Origin: CAWUEX02 sp963921305
GTDB lineage: Bacteria; Pseudomonadota; Alphaproteobacteria; Rhodospirillales; Rhodospirillaceae
DNA length: 64,000 nucleotides
Assembly (NCBI GenBank): GCA_963921305.4
Contig: CAWUEX030000002.1
Span: 620,001-684,000, forward strand
Direction: 5' to 3'
Shown: one piece after another, positions 25,815-34,314 of the stretch
Layout of the letters: each line of letters begins with the position of its first letter
Position numbering within the stretch: position 1 is the stretch's first letter
Notes under the pieces: model-generated
What the model saw: only the letters and a program-made list of their open reading frames with translations
Databases searched by the model: none
Told to the model about the DNA's origin: nothing
Program-made: the position numbers and the translations under genes

Positions 25815-27053
25815 TTACTTCTTGTTCGCCGTCTCCGACGGGGCGTGATCGGTTTTGGGTTTCTCGAAGTCCAAGCCCAGGGCATAGCGGCCATAGGCGG
25901 TCATGTTGATGTCCCAGTTGACGCCGACCTGACTGGCCATCACCGACAGATCACGCCAATGACGCTGCACCGGATTGGTATCGAAGATGCCGGTGGCCCC
26001 CATCACCCGCACCAAACGATAGATGGCATTGGTGCAAGTGCGCGCCAGAAACGCCCGGTCGCGGTTGATCACGACATTCTCTTCTGGTGTCAGCGCGCGG
26101 CGCTCTAACCCGGCGTTGTGCAGGGTGTCGGTGATCTTGTCGAACATCATGCGCGCGCAATCCAACTCGGCGGCGGACTCAGCCAGACGCTCCTGCACGG
26201 TGGGCTGATCGGCCACCGTCATCTTGCTCATCGCGCCGACCTTTTTGCGCGTGGCGGCAACGTAGTCGTTGAAGGCACCTTCGGCGCAGCCCAACAGCGG
26301 CCCGATCATCCAGTTGGTGAAGTATGGCATGAACGGCACGTCGAACAGATAGGCTTCCGGGTTTACCTCCGCGCCGGGCGGGTGCATACCGAAGCACTCC
26401 GGCGACGTCACCACCCAATCCTCGGGCACGAACACGTTTTCAAAGCGGATGTCTTTGGACCCGGTGGCGCGCATACCGGCGACGTGCCAGGTGTCATCGA
26501 CTTCGACGGCGTCGCGCGGCACCGTCGCGCGGAAGACGTTGGGCTCGGGTGGGTTGGGATGATTGTCGCAGCGCCCGGTGACCATGACCCAGTCGGCATG
26601 ATCGATACCGGAACCGAAGCGCCACACGCCGTTGAGCCGGTAGCCGCCGTCTTCCTTGACGATGGTGCCCGTGGTTTGGGCCGAGGCGGTGGTGATGATT
26701 TTGCGCACGCCATTGGCGAAAATTTCGTCCTGAATCTCTTTCGCCAGGCGGGAGACGATGGCGATGTGCCCGCCGACGACGCTGATCAGCCAGCCGGTCG
26801 AGGCACAGGCCCGGGCAGCGATGCGCGAGGTATGTACAATCGCCGGCCAGTCCAGCGACAAGCCGCCGTAACGCTTGGGCGCGAACAGCTGCAGTAGCTC
26901 GGCATCATAGAGTTCTTCAACCGTCTCGCGCGGCAGCACGCGGTTGGCTTCGGACTCGGCAGCGCGGGCGCGAAAGCCGTCAACCAGAGACTCTGCGCGG
27001 GCGCAGACCTCGTCCAAACTGGGGCTTAAATCTGATGCGGCGCTGTCGGGCAT
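25815..27053 (-). CDS. acyl-CoA dehydrogenase-fold flavin monooxygenase (HsaA/HpaH-like)
   Basis: Flavoprotein of 412 residues with an acyl-CoA dehydrogenase fold and the C-terminal domain type (Acyl-CoA_dh_2) of two-component aromatic hydroxylases. Evidence is 'LFAPKRYGGLSLDWPAIVHTSRIAARACASTGWLISV', 'GGYRLNGVWRFGSGIDHADWVMV' and the 'MRATGSKDIRFENVFVPEDWVV' segment. The catalytic Glu of true acyl-CoA dehydrogenases is not evident. I start it at ATG 27053; a TTG two codons upstream is less likely. Related enzymes hydroxylate phenols or steroid fragments with reduced flavin. It follows a carboxymuconolactone-decarboxylase-like gene. Confidence 0.9.
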   Translation of the reverse strand: MPDSAASDLSPSLDEVCARAESLVDGFRARAAESEANRVLPRETVEELYDAELLQLFAPKRYGGLSLDWPAIVHTSRIAARACASTGWLISVVGGHIAIVSRLAKEIQDEIFANGVRKIITTASAQTTGTIVKEDGGYRLNGVWRFGSGIDHADWVMVTGRCDNHPNPPEPNVFRATVPRDAVEVDDTWHVAGMRATGSKDIRFENVFVPEDWVVTSPECFGMHPPGAEVNPEAYLFDVPFMPYFTNWMIGPLLGCAEGAFNDYVAATRKKVGAMSKMTVADQPTVQERLAESAAELDCARMMFDKITDTLHNAGLERRALTPEENVVINRDRAFLARTCTNAIYRLVRVMGATGIFDTNPVQRHWRDLSVMASQVGVNWDINMTAYGRYALGLDFEKPKTDHAPSETANKK

Positions 27054-27133
27054 GGCCAAACCTTCGGGATCGAAATGCGAGCCGTCTTATCGAGAGGACA
27101 ACTGCGCCATGCTGCAAGGGCCGCGCCGTGGGC

Positions 27134-27568
27134 TCAAGGCTTTTCCCCTTCTGTGTGACCGGGCGTCTTCACAGTGGCCGCAGCTTTGAGGTCCTCTGGC
27201 GCATCGGCCAGTGCCGCCTTGGCGGTGGCAAACGCGGCAATGCCCGCCGGCACGCCGAGATATGCGGTGCAGTGAAGCAGCACTTCTTTAATGTCATCGG
27301 GTGTGCAGCCGTTGCGCAGCGCGCCGTGCACATGCAGGCCGAGTTCGCGCTGGCGGTCGAGTGCGGTCAGCAAAGCGAGGTTGAGCAGGCTGCGGGTTTT
27401 GCGGTCAAGGCCGGGGCGGGTCCACACCGCGCCCCAAGCGAATTCGCTGAGCATGTCATCGAATTCTTGGTCGAAGTCGGTCAGGTTGCCGCGTGTACGC
27501 TCCACGTGCTCATCCCCGAGGACAGCGCGGCGCACCTCCAGCCCGGCCTCAATGCGATCTTGGCTCAT
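27134..27568 (-). CDS. carboxymuconolactone decarboxylase family protein (PcaC-like)
   Basis: AhpD/CMD-fold protein of 144 residues, close to PcaC in length and layout. 'RRAVLGDEHVERTRGNLTDFDQEFDDMLSEFAWGAVW' matches the N-terminal half, and 'RSLLNLALLTALDRQRELGLHVHGALRNGC' the core helix pair. Cys is not present in a CxxC pair, so an AhpD-like peroxidase role is unlikely. PcaC decarboxylates gamma-carboxymuconolactone in the protocatechuate branch of the beta-ketoadipate pathway; no other pca gene is in the window, so the true substrate may differ. An extended hairpin lies right before its start. Confidence 0.88.
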   Translation of the reverse strand: MSQDRIEAGLEVRRAVLGDEHVERTRGNLTDFDQEFDDMLSEFAWGAVWTRPGLDRKTRSLLNLALLTALDRQRELGLHVHGALRNGCTPDDIKEVLLHCTAYLGVPAGIAAFATAKAALADAPEDLKAAATVKTPGHTEGEKP

Positions 27569-27574
27569 GAGAAA

Positions 27575-27610
27575 AGGTCCCCCGTTGCAGAATGATGCAA
27601 CAGGAGACCT
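27575..27610 (-). terminator. 15-bp hairpin between MFS gene and PcaC-like gene
   Basis: Arms 27575-27589 and 27596-27610 pair over 15 positions around a 6-base loop; on the minus strand the two non-Watson-Crick positions are G-U wobbles. The 3' side is followed by TTTTCTC and then, at once, by the ATG of the PcaC-like gene. It therefore looks like an intrinsic terminator for the upstream MFS gene, but the GGGGGA that would serve as ribosome site lies inside the stem, so it could also act as a translational gate. Confidence 0.6.
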
Positions 27611-27648
27611 TGCAAAGACGCCCGCGTCAAATGTGACCGGATGTGGAC

Positions 27649-29040
27649 TTATTCTTTTTCGTTCGCGACGGGTTGCGCTGCAGCCATGGCCGCCATAGCT
27701 GAGGCCCGTGCCGCCCGCATTTCTTTGATCTCATCGGCAGACATACCCGGCGACTTGATGCGGACGATGATGGCGGCAACGAAGACGAGGAAATTCAGCG
27801 CGCCAACGAAGATGAACGGACCCGTGAGCATCCATGTATCGAAGAGAATACCACCGACGGACAAGGCGACCAGAATGCCGACCGCGCCACAGCCGCTAAA
27901 GAACCCGATGACCGCGCCGCGTTCAGACGCTGGCGCTTCCTGCCCGATCAACGCTTGAGACGAGAAAAACGCGCTGATCTGGCCGATCCCCAGAATCGCG
28001 AACAAGATCCAGTAAAGCCTGTTGGTTGGATCGTCGACGAAATACATGGATGCATATCCAACCGACGCGACACCCATCCCGAAAATCACCGCAGACGTGC
28101 GATTCACCTTGTCGATGAAATAACCCATGATCGGCGACCAAATCAGTCCGAAGATCTGGGCAACGGCGAAAATCGTCACCCCGACGATGGCCGCCTGCCC
28201 CGGAGACATGCCTTGCTGAATACCCCAGACCGACCCCCAAAGGTTGGTAAACGCGCCGATGACGACGAGGTCAGAGCGGGCGACAAAAGCTGAGGCATAG
28301 GCGAGAGAGATGCGCGGGTTCTTGGTGGCTTTTAAACCACGCACAAAAAGTTCCTTGCCCGGTAAGCGTTCCTTCACTTCTGAAGGAACGCCGCCTTTCA
28401 AGCCCCATTTAAGGATCCATGCTGAGATGAACAGAAGGATCGCAACGGTCCAGAAGGTATAGAGCCCCTGCTGCTTTGGCGTCATGCCCATGCCTTCAAG
28501 CAAGTCGAGCATGAACCGACCCAAGACCAAGGCGGTAAAAATGACTCCGAGCGAGTTGCCGACCCCGGACCAGGCGATCATCTTGCCGCGCGCGTATTCG
28601 CGCGGATAATCCTGCCCGACCGTGCCAAGCATGCCGGCGGCCGCAGCGGTGCCGAAACCGTAAAGCGTGCGGGCGACAAACAGATCGGTGATGGACGTGG
28701 CGTAGGGATAGAGCGCGTAGCCCATCCCCATGGAGATCATGCCGAAGCAAAACACGGGACGCCGGCCGATGCGGTCCGCTAGAATGCCGAACGGCACAGC
28801 CAGAGCGATGGTGATGATCTCGTTCCAGGTGCCGAGCAGACCGGTGACGCGGCCCTGCTCATCCCCGGGCAGATTGAGGTTGGCGTTCAATACAAACGCC
28901 TGGCCGGTGTTGATGAAGGTCAGGAACCCGATGGTGGCGAAGGACGCATACAAGAACGTCCAGCCGTTCTTGGCGCTGATATCGTCGGCCAAGTCGATGC
29001 GCACGCCGCACGGGCGAATGTAAGCGTCGTTGGTGCTCAT
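27649..29040 (-). CDS. MFS transporter (paralogue of 36563-37936)
   Basis: Twelve-helix major facilitator of 463 residues. Motif A is GILADRIGRRPVF in loop 2-3, and 'RTLYGFGTAAAAGMLGTVGQDYPREYARGKMIAW' covers helices 4-5. A cytoplasmic linker (GLKGGVPSEVKERLPGKELFVRGLKATKNPRISLAYAS) closely matches that of the MFS gene at 36563-37936, so the two are recent relatives. It is likely an importer of an organic acid or glycoside, but the substrate is unknown. Downstream lie a PcaC-like and a hydroxylase gene. Confidence 0.92.
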   Translation of the reverse strand: MSTNDAYIRPCGVRIDLADDISAKNGWTFLYASFATIGFLTFINTGQAFVLNANLNLPGDEQGRVTGLLGTWNEIITIALAVPFGILADRIGRRPVFCFGMISMGMGYALYPYATSITDLFVARTLYGFGTAAAAGMLGTVGQDYPREYARGKMIAWSGVGNSLGVIFTALVLGRFMLDLLEGMGMTPKQQGLYTFWTVAILLFISAWILKWGLKGGVPSEVKERLPGKELFVRGLKATKNPRISLAYASAFVARSDLVVIGAFTNLWGSVWGIQQGMSPGQAAIVGVTIFAVAQIFGLIWSPIMGYFIDKVNRTSAVIFGMGVASVGYASMYFVDDPTNRLYWILFAILGIGQISAFFSSQALIGQEAPASERGAVIGFFSGCGAVGILVALSVGGILFDTWMLTGPFIFVGALNFLVFVAAIIVRIKSPGMSADEIKEMRAARASAMAAMAAAQPVANEKE

Positions 29041-29185
29041 ATTTTGCGGGTCCCCAGATGCCCTGATTTACGTCAGGCCGGTACTCTAGTGGCGGTTGGC
29101 GGCGGCCCTGTCCGGTATCGGGGGGCTGACCAACACGTGGATGAAAACCCCACAACTGCTGGGGTGGTGTGTGATTCGGGCGGCT

Positions 29186-30013
29186 TTACCCCGGCGCGCC
29201 GCCGAGGTCATACCGGGCAAACAGATCGCGCTTGTTGAACCTCGCCGTCAGCAAACGCTTGAGAATTTTGCCCGTGGTCAGCCACTTGATGTGGGTGCCC
29301 ATGGCGTCGTCGGCGAGGATGCGCTCGACGATCCAAGGTGTGGTGGTCTCGACATAATCTCCCAGCAGGTTAATCGGCTTCATCACCTTCGGGCGCACCG
29401 GCGGCGGCACCTGTTTCATCTGGTTGATCATGTTCTCGGTGATGTTCATGCCCGGGCTGATCATACCGACCTTGATGGGCTGGCCCTTGAGTTCCTTGAT
29501 CAGCGCTTCGGTGAAGTAGCGCACCGCGCTTTTGGTGGTGCCGTAGCCGATCATGCCCGGCAGCACCCGGCCATCGGAGCCCGCGCCGTAGGTGTTGTAG
29601 ATGTGGCCATGGCCCTGCTCGGTCATGCCGCGCACCGCAACCTGGCAGCCGTTGATGGTGCCGATGACATTGCCGCGCACCATGGTGTCGATTTCCTCAG
29701 GCGTGAGCTGCAATAACGTCACACCGGAGCGGGCGAAGCCGGCGTTGTTGACCCAAATGTCGACATTGCCGAATTCTCTCTTCGCCAGATCCCATAGCGC
29801 CTGAACCTGGCCAACGTCGGCCATCTCACACGGCGCACCAACCACCCGGGCACCGTCCTTGGCTTCGTTTTCGAGACTGGCCAGGGCCTGATCGACGGAC
29901 TCCTGGCTGCGCCCGGAGATCACCACATTGACGCCGCGGTTGAGGAACTCCTTGGCATAGCCCTTGCCGATGCCCTTGGTGGAGCCGGTTACGATTGCTG
30001 TCTTATGCGCCAT
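29186..30013 (-). CDS. SDR family oxidoreductase (paralogue of 30189-31031)
   Basis: Short-chain dehydrogenase of 275 residues. The cofactor motif is TGSTKGIGKG at residues 9-18, NNAG appears in DIWVNNAGFARSG, and the catalytic YxxxK is YGTTK. It shares long matching stretches with the divergent neighbour (DIW.NNAG, 'IGT.NG.QVA..GMT.QGHG..YN', 'YFT.ALIKE'), so the pair arose by duplication and inversion. The C-terminal region (VETTTPWIVERILADDAMGTHIKWLTTGKI) is also shared. Substrate is unknown. Confidence 0.92.
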   Translation of the reverse strand: MAHKTAIVTGSTKGIGKGYAKEFLNRGVNVVISGRSQESVDQALASLENEAKDGARVVGAPCEMADVGQVQALWDLAKREFGNVDIWVNNAGFARSGVTLLQLTPEEIDTMVRGNVIGTINGCQVAVRGMTEQGHGHIYNTYGAGSDGRVLPGMIGYGTTKSAVRYFTEALIKELKGQPIKVGMISPGMNITENMINQMKQVPPPVRPKVMKPINLLGDYVETTTPWIVERILADDAMGTHIKWLTTGKILKRLLTARFNKRDLFARYDLGGAPG

Positions 30014-30188
30014 CTGATGCGATCCCAGTTTGGTCCCCGGTTTGTGGGTTGGGGGATACTACGCCGCTCGCTGATGTCTGCAGGTGCAGGCTAACGTGAG
30101 TCCGACACGCGGCCAAGCGCGCCCGCTGATCCTCCGCAGTCGTTCAGCGCGTGTGATAACGGAAACCGAATCAACGCAGGAGCACCCC

Positions 30189-31031
30189 ATGGCGGAGCAA
30201 AGAGCAATCGTTGTCACCGGCGGCACACGCGGCATCGGCAAGGGTCTGGCGCGGGAGTTTCTCAAGCGCGGCCAGAATGTGGTGATCTGCGGACGGGGGC
30301 AGGATGCCGTCGATGCAGCCGTGAAAGAACTCTCTGACGAGGCCGGGAATGCGGCCCGCATTGCTGGCACGTCTTGCGACGTCACCCAGCACGATCAAGT
30401 GCAGGCGCTGTGGGCCTTCGCCAAAAAAGAATTCGGCGATGTCGACATCTGGATCAACAACGCCGGCATGTCGAACACCCGCTTCCCCATCGGCCACCTG
30501 CCGCAGAGCGAAATAGACGCGGTGTGTGCGGTGAACCTGATCGGCACGATGAACGGCGCGCAGGTCGCGTTGCAGGGCATGACCGATCAGGGTCATGGCA
30601 CGCTGTACAACTTCGAGGGCTTCGGCTCCAACGGCATGAAGCAGCACGGCATGAGCCTGTACGGCTGCACCAAGTTCGGCCTGACCTACTTCACCAAAGC
30701 GCTGATTAAGGAAACGCAGAATGGCCCGGTGAAGGTAGGGTATATGAGCCCGGGCATCGTCATTACCGATTTGTCGTTGCGCGACCGCGGCAAGATGCCG
30801 CCAGAACGCTGGGCGTTTGTGAAAAAGATTTTCAACATCATCGCCGACCGGGTGGAGACGGTGACGCCGTGGCTGGCCGATCAGGTGCTGGCCAACGACA
30901 AACACGGCGCGCGCATCGCCTGGCTGACCACGCGCAAATCGATCTGGCGGTTTATCAAGTCGCGGTTCGTGAAGCCGGGTAACCGCTTCCCCGAACTGGA
31001 CGAAATCGAGCCGGGGCAAAAGGCGGCTTAG
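30189..31031 (+). CDS. SDR family oxidoreductase (paralogue of 29186-30013)
   Basis: Short-chain dehydrogenase of 280 residues from ATG 30189, preceded by AGGAG; the open frame upstream is not SDR-like. Motifs are TGGTRGIGKG, NNAG in DIWINNAGMSN and YxxxK as YGCTK. It is divergent from its paralogue, with about 175 bases between the two starts for shared regulation. The two enzymes may act on related substrates or run opposite redox steps. Confidence 0.92.
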   Translation: MAEQRAIVVTGGTRGIGKGLAREFLKRGQNVVICGRGQDAVDAAVKELSDEAGNAARIAGTSCDVTQHDQVQALWAFAKKEFGDVDIWINNAGMSNTRFPIGHLPQSEIDAVCAVNLIGTMNGAQVALQGMTDQGHGTLYNFEGFGSNGMKQHGMSLYGCTKFGLTYFTKALIKETQNGPVKVGYMSPGIVITDLSLRDRGKMPPERWAFVKKIFNIIADRVETVTPWLADQVLANDKHGARIAWLTTRKSIWRFIKSRFVKPGNRFPELDEIEPGQKAA

Positions 31032-31040
31032 TTACGCGGC

Positions 31041-31877
31041 CTAATGCATCTCCTCGCCGCCGGAGACGTTCATGCCCTCGCCGGTGATGTAGGCCGCGTC
31101 GTCTGAGGCCAGGAACACACAGGCGTTGGCGGTATCGGTCACCAGGCCCACGCGGCCCAACGGGATTTTCGCCTTACGGAAATCAAGCACGCCTTCGGTG
31201 TCGGTGCCGAGCACTTTGCCGCGCCGGGCATTCTGCGCGGCGCCGAGGCCGGTGGTGACGTGGTTGGGGCACACCGCATTCACGGTGATGCCGTGCTCAC
31301 CCAGCTCCGCCGCGGCGGTGCGGGTGAGGCCGATCATGCCGTGTTTGGATGAGGTGTAGTGCACCAACAAGGGCGCGGGGCTTTTGGCCGCCTGGCTGGC
31401 GATGTTGATAATGCGCCCGCCGTTGCCCTGAGCGATGAATTGATTGGCCGCGTGCTTGGTGAACAGGAACGGCCCGCGCAGATTGACGTCGAGCACGATG
31501 TCCCATTCGTCGATCGACATCTCGGTCAGCGGTTTCATGATGTAACCGATGCCGGCATTGTTGACGACGATGTCGAGCTTGCCGTGAGCCTTCACGGTAT
31601 CGGCGATGCAGCGGGTGATGTCATCCTCCGAGCGCACATCGCATACCATGGTGTCGATTGTGGCGCCCGTGTCTTTGCGAATCGCCTCGGCCACCTCTTC
31701 CATCTCTTCCGACGTGCCGATGTGATTGGCGGGCAGGTGATCACCCCCCGCCTTGCCGATGTCGGTGATGACGACAATAGCGCCCTCTTCGGCGAAGCGG
31801 CGGGCGATGCCCTCGCCCAGGCCTTTCTTACGGCCGGCGCCGGTGATGATGGCAACTTTTCCTTTGAGACGTGACAC
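31041..31877 (-). CDS. SDR family oxidoreductase
   Basis: Short-chain dehydrogenase of 278 residues, a different subfamily from the 29-31 kb pair. It has 'VAIITGAGRKKGLGEGIARRF' with a longer glycine loop, NNAG in VVNNAGIGY and the catalytic YTSSK. The start is GTG 31877 behind AAGGGA. It is the last gene of an operon MmgE/PrpD - MmgE/PrpD - TRAP binding protein - SDR, with a 23-base gap to the TRAP gene. It may oxidise the substrate imported or dehydrated by those proteins. Confidence 0.92.
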   Translation of the reverse strand: MSRLKGKVAIITGAGRKKGLGEGIARRFAEEGAIVVITDIGKAGGDHLPANHIGTSEEMEEVAEAIRKDTGATIDTMVCDVRSEDDITRCIADTVKAHGKLDIVVNNAGIGYIMKPLTEMSIDEWDIVLDVNLRGPFLFTKHAANQFIAQGNGGRIINIASQAAKSPAPLLVHYTSSKHGMIGLTRTAAAELGEHGITVNAVCPNHVTTGLGAAQNARRGKVLGTDTEGVLDFRKAKIPLGRVGLVTDTANACVFLASDDAAYITGEGMNVSGGEEMH

Positions 31878-31900
31878 GGTGCATTTCCCTTTGGGTTTGA

Positions 31901-32920
31901 TTAGTTCGAAGCGGCAGCCTGCTGGCGGGCGTAGGCGGCTTTGCCCTCAAGCACGAGGTTATAAATGCCCTCCGCCTCCCCGCCTATGGAGTCCAGGATT
32001 GCCCCGTAGGACGTTTCGGCCTGAGCTTTCCACAGCGCCTTTTGTGCGTCGTCTAACCGGTGCAACTCGACACCAAGGCCGGGCAAGTCGTCCTCGACCC
32101 GCGCCATCCAGTCGCGCACCCGTTGGCGTGCGGCCATCGGGCCGGGATAGGCGGTGCTGACCAGATTTTGCTGCTCCGGCGTCAGGCTGTCCCAGAAACG
32201 TTTGTTGAGCAGAATCGAGCTCGGCTCAATGGCGTGGCCGGTCATAGTGAAATGCGGTGCCTCGCGGTAAATGCCGGTCATCCAATAAAAGATCGTCACC
32301 GCCTCGCCGCCGTCGATCATCCCGGTTTGTAGCGATTGCAAGATGTCGTTGGACGACATGTAGACCGCGTCGGCCTGCAGTCCTTCAAAGTAAACCGATG
32401 ACGCTTTGGTGGTTTGCACCCGCATGGGGAAGCCTTGCACCGCATCGGGCGTCAGCAGCGGGCGGTCGCCGAACAGGTGGTTCGACCCAGCTTCGGTCCA
32501 GCGCAGGAACTGAATGCCCTTTTCTGCGAAGGCCTCTTGAAAGCGCGGCAAAGCGTATTCGTCCAAGACGAAATCGGCTTCGGGCGTCGAGTCGAATAGG
32601 AACGGCAGCTGCAATACGGCGAGTTCAGGCAACAGCGCGGCCCCGGAGCCGAGCGGCGCACTGACGAATTGCAGGCGGTTCCGGCGCAGCGCGTTCAAAC
32701 GCTCTTCCGAACTGCCGGTCTCGCCGCGCACCAGGAGTTCGAGATCAAGCCCGAGGTCCTTGTTGGCCTCGAACGCGGCGGTGACATCGGCCCAATTCTC
32801 ATCCCAGGGCGTGTTGGGTGCGGTAAAGGCACCGATGGTCATGGTCTTGCGGTCTTGCGCGGACAGATCGGCTGCAGCGAAACCCACCGCGACCGCCACC
32901 AGAGAGACAAACCATTTCAT
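31901..32920 (-). CDS. TRAP transporter substrate-binding protein, DctP family
   Basis: Periplasmic binding protein of 339 residues with a signal peptide (MKWFVSLVAVAVGFAAADLSAQ). DctP-family landmarks are 'NRLQFVSAPLGSGAALLPELAVLQLPFLFDSTPEADFVLD', 'GFPMRVQTTKASSVYFEGL' containing the conserved substrate arginine, and 'YMSSNDILQSLQTGMIDGGEAVTIFYW'. No DctQ or DctM membrane subunit is in the window, so it is an orphan or works with a distant permease. Its ATG overlaps the stop of the upstream MmgE/PrpD gene, with GGAGGG before it. Confidence 0.93.
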   Translation of the reverse strand: MKWFVSLVAVAVGFAAADLSAQDRKTMTIGAFTAPNTPWDENWADVTAAFEANKDLGLDLELLVRGETGSSEERLNALRRNRLQFVSAPLGSGAALLPELAVLQLPFLFDSTPEADFVLDEYALPRFQEAFAEKGIQFLRWTEAGSNHLFGDRPLLTPDAVQGFPMRVQTTKASSVYFEGLQADAVYMSSNDILQSLQTGMIDGGEAVTIFYWMTGIYREAPHFTMTGHAIEPSSILLNKRFWDSLTPEQQNLVSTAYPGPMAARQRVRDWMARVEDDLPGLGVELHRLDDAQKALWKAQAETSYGAILDSIGGEAEGIYNLVLEGKAAYARQQAAASN

Positions 32921-34305
32921 TGCAAACCCTCCTGTTCGAGATCGAAGCCCGCCGCCATGTTGCTGAGCACCGAAACATCGGCCTCGTCTTGCAGGTTCAG
33001 GAGGCGGCTGTAAAGGCGTTCCGCGAGATCTTTGGGCAATGGTGATGCCGCAGAGGCCGCGCTGGTCATGAACTTCTCGCGGTGCTGGACATTAGACATA
33101 GGGTTGTCCGGATGACCCAGCAAAACCGCGATGGTGTCAGAAAGTGTGCGGCCATCTTTGAGCGCGACCGTAACTGTTTGCGGCGACAGCGCGTTGACGT
33201 CGGGATTCCCGTCGTCCTTCACCGTGATGCGGCGCGCCAATTCAAGACGATCGGGATCATCCGTTTTTTCCAAGGCATAGGTGCCGACGGAAATGGCGCC
33301 ATCGATCAACTGACTGGCAGCAAGATATTGCAGGCACAAACGCGCATAGGGTCCATCCATCTCCTCTGTCGCCGGACGGCCACCGAGCCGCGCGACAAAC
33401 GGCGGTACCGAAAGTGTCACGCTCTCCACGTCAGCGGCAGCAAAGCCTTCGCTGCGCATCATCCGTGCCAGGGCTTCAATGGCGCCATGGGACGCCCGGC
33501 CCGACGGGAACGGCTTGAAGGAGATTTCCGCCGTGCGCCACGCCTGTCCCAGCGCGTCGAGGTGCGGACCGGCATCGCCCTCAACCTCGAACAATTTGAA
33601 GTACCCGTAAGGCCCATCGAGCACGTCATGGGGGCCTTTAAAATAGTTCCGCGCCATGTCGAACGCCGTGAGTACATTGCGGACACTGAAGGCGATCTGC
33701 AGTCCAAGCGCCATGCTGGCTTCCGTATGGGCCTGCATGGTGCCGGACAACTGACTGTAGATCAGTCCAAACAGGTTGAAGGTGGTGGTACGGTCGAATT
33801 TGGCGAGGTGCGCCAGCGCCGCACCCGCACCCAGCGCGCCACACACACCGGGGCGGAAAAAGCGCGCACCCTGAGTCGCCGACAGGCCGAGCAGGCAGGC
33901 GACATCGTTGCCGACATTGACGGCAGCGATGATATCCCTGCCGCTGACATCCCCAAAGCGGTCAGCATAGGCCATCACCACCGGTAGAATCACCGACATG
34001 GAATGCACCGTCGCCGCTTCGTGAAAACAGGCGTATTCCAAGCAATGGACCTGATAGCCGTTGACCATGCCCGCGGCGATGGGATGCATTACCTCGTCCG
34101 TGCCCCAGACCGGCACGCCGCCATAGCCGAAGTGCTCGAGCTGCAAGTCGCGGAGACTTTGCGCCTTGCTCTCCGCGCTACCGGCCAGACCACAAGCGAT
34201 GGTGTCAGCGATGACCACATTGGTTGCCTGAACCACCGCAGCCGGCAGAGCGTCGAATGATGCGCTGTCGATGTGGGTCCAAATGGCGTCGCGGACGGCG
34301 GTCAT
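32917..34305 (-). CDS. MmgE/PrpD family protein
   Basis: Protein of 462 residues of the MmgE/PrpD superfamily, which includes 2-methylcitrate dehydratase and cis-aconitate decarboxylase. Visible family features are 'VIADTIACGLAG' near the N-terminus, 'GYQVHCLEYACFHEAATVHSMSVILPVVMAYADRFG', 'GPHDVLDGPYGYFKLF' and 'SFKPFPSGRASHGAIEAL'. The E/H-rich motif around LEYACFHEAATVHS corresponds to the active-site region. It is 9 bases downstream of a second, more divergent member, suggesting a two-subunit or two-step system acting on a branched or dicarboxylic acid. Confidence 0.92.
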   Translation of the reverse strand: MTAVRDAIWTHIDSASFDALPAAVVQATNVVIADTIACGLAGSAESKAQSLRDLQLEHFGYGGVPVWGTDEVMHPIAAGMVNGYQVHCLEYACFHEAATVHSMSVILPVVMAYADRFGDVSGRDIIAAVNVGNDVACLLGLSATQGARFFRPGVCGALGAGAALAHLAKFDRTTTFNLFGLIYSQLSGTMQAHTEASMALGLQIAFSVRNVLTAFDMARNYFKGPHDVLDGPYGYFKLFEVEGDAGPHLDALGQAWRTAEISFKPFPSGRASHGAIEALARMMRSEGFAAADVESVTLSVPPFVARLGGRPATEEMDGPYARLCLQYLAASQLIDGAISVGTYALEKTDDPDRLELARRITVKDDGNPDVNALSPQTVTVALKDGRTLSDTIAVLLGHPDNPMSNVQHREKFMTSAASAASPLPKDLAERLYSRLLNLQDEADVSVLSNMAAGFDLEQEGLQ

Positions 34306-34314
34306 CGGGGTGGT

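Noticed and set aside
27134..27568. A protocatechuate (pca) pathway operon
   Set aside because: Only a PcaC-like protein is present; pcaGH, pcaB, pcaD, pcaIJ and pcaF are absent from the window.
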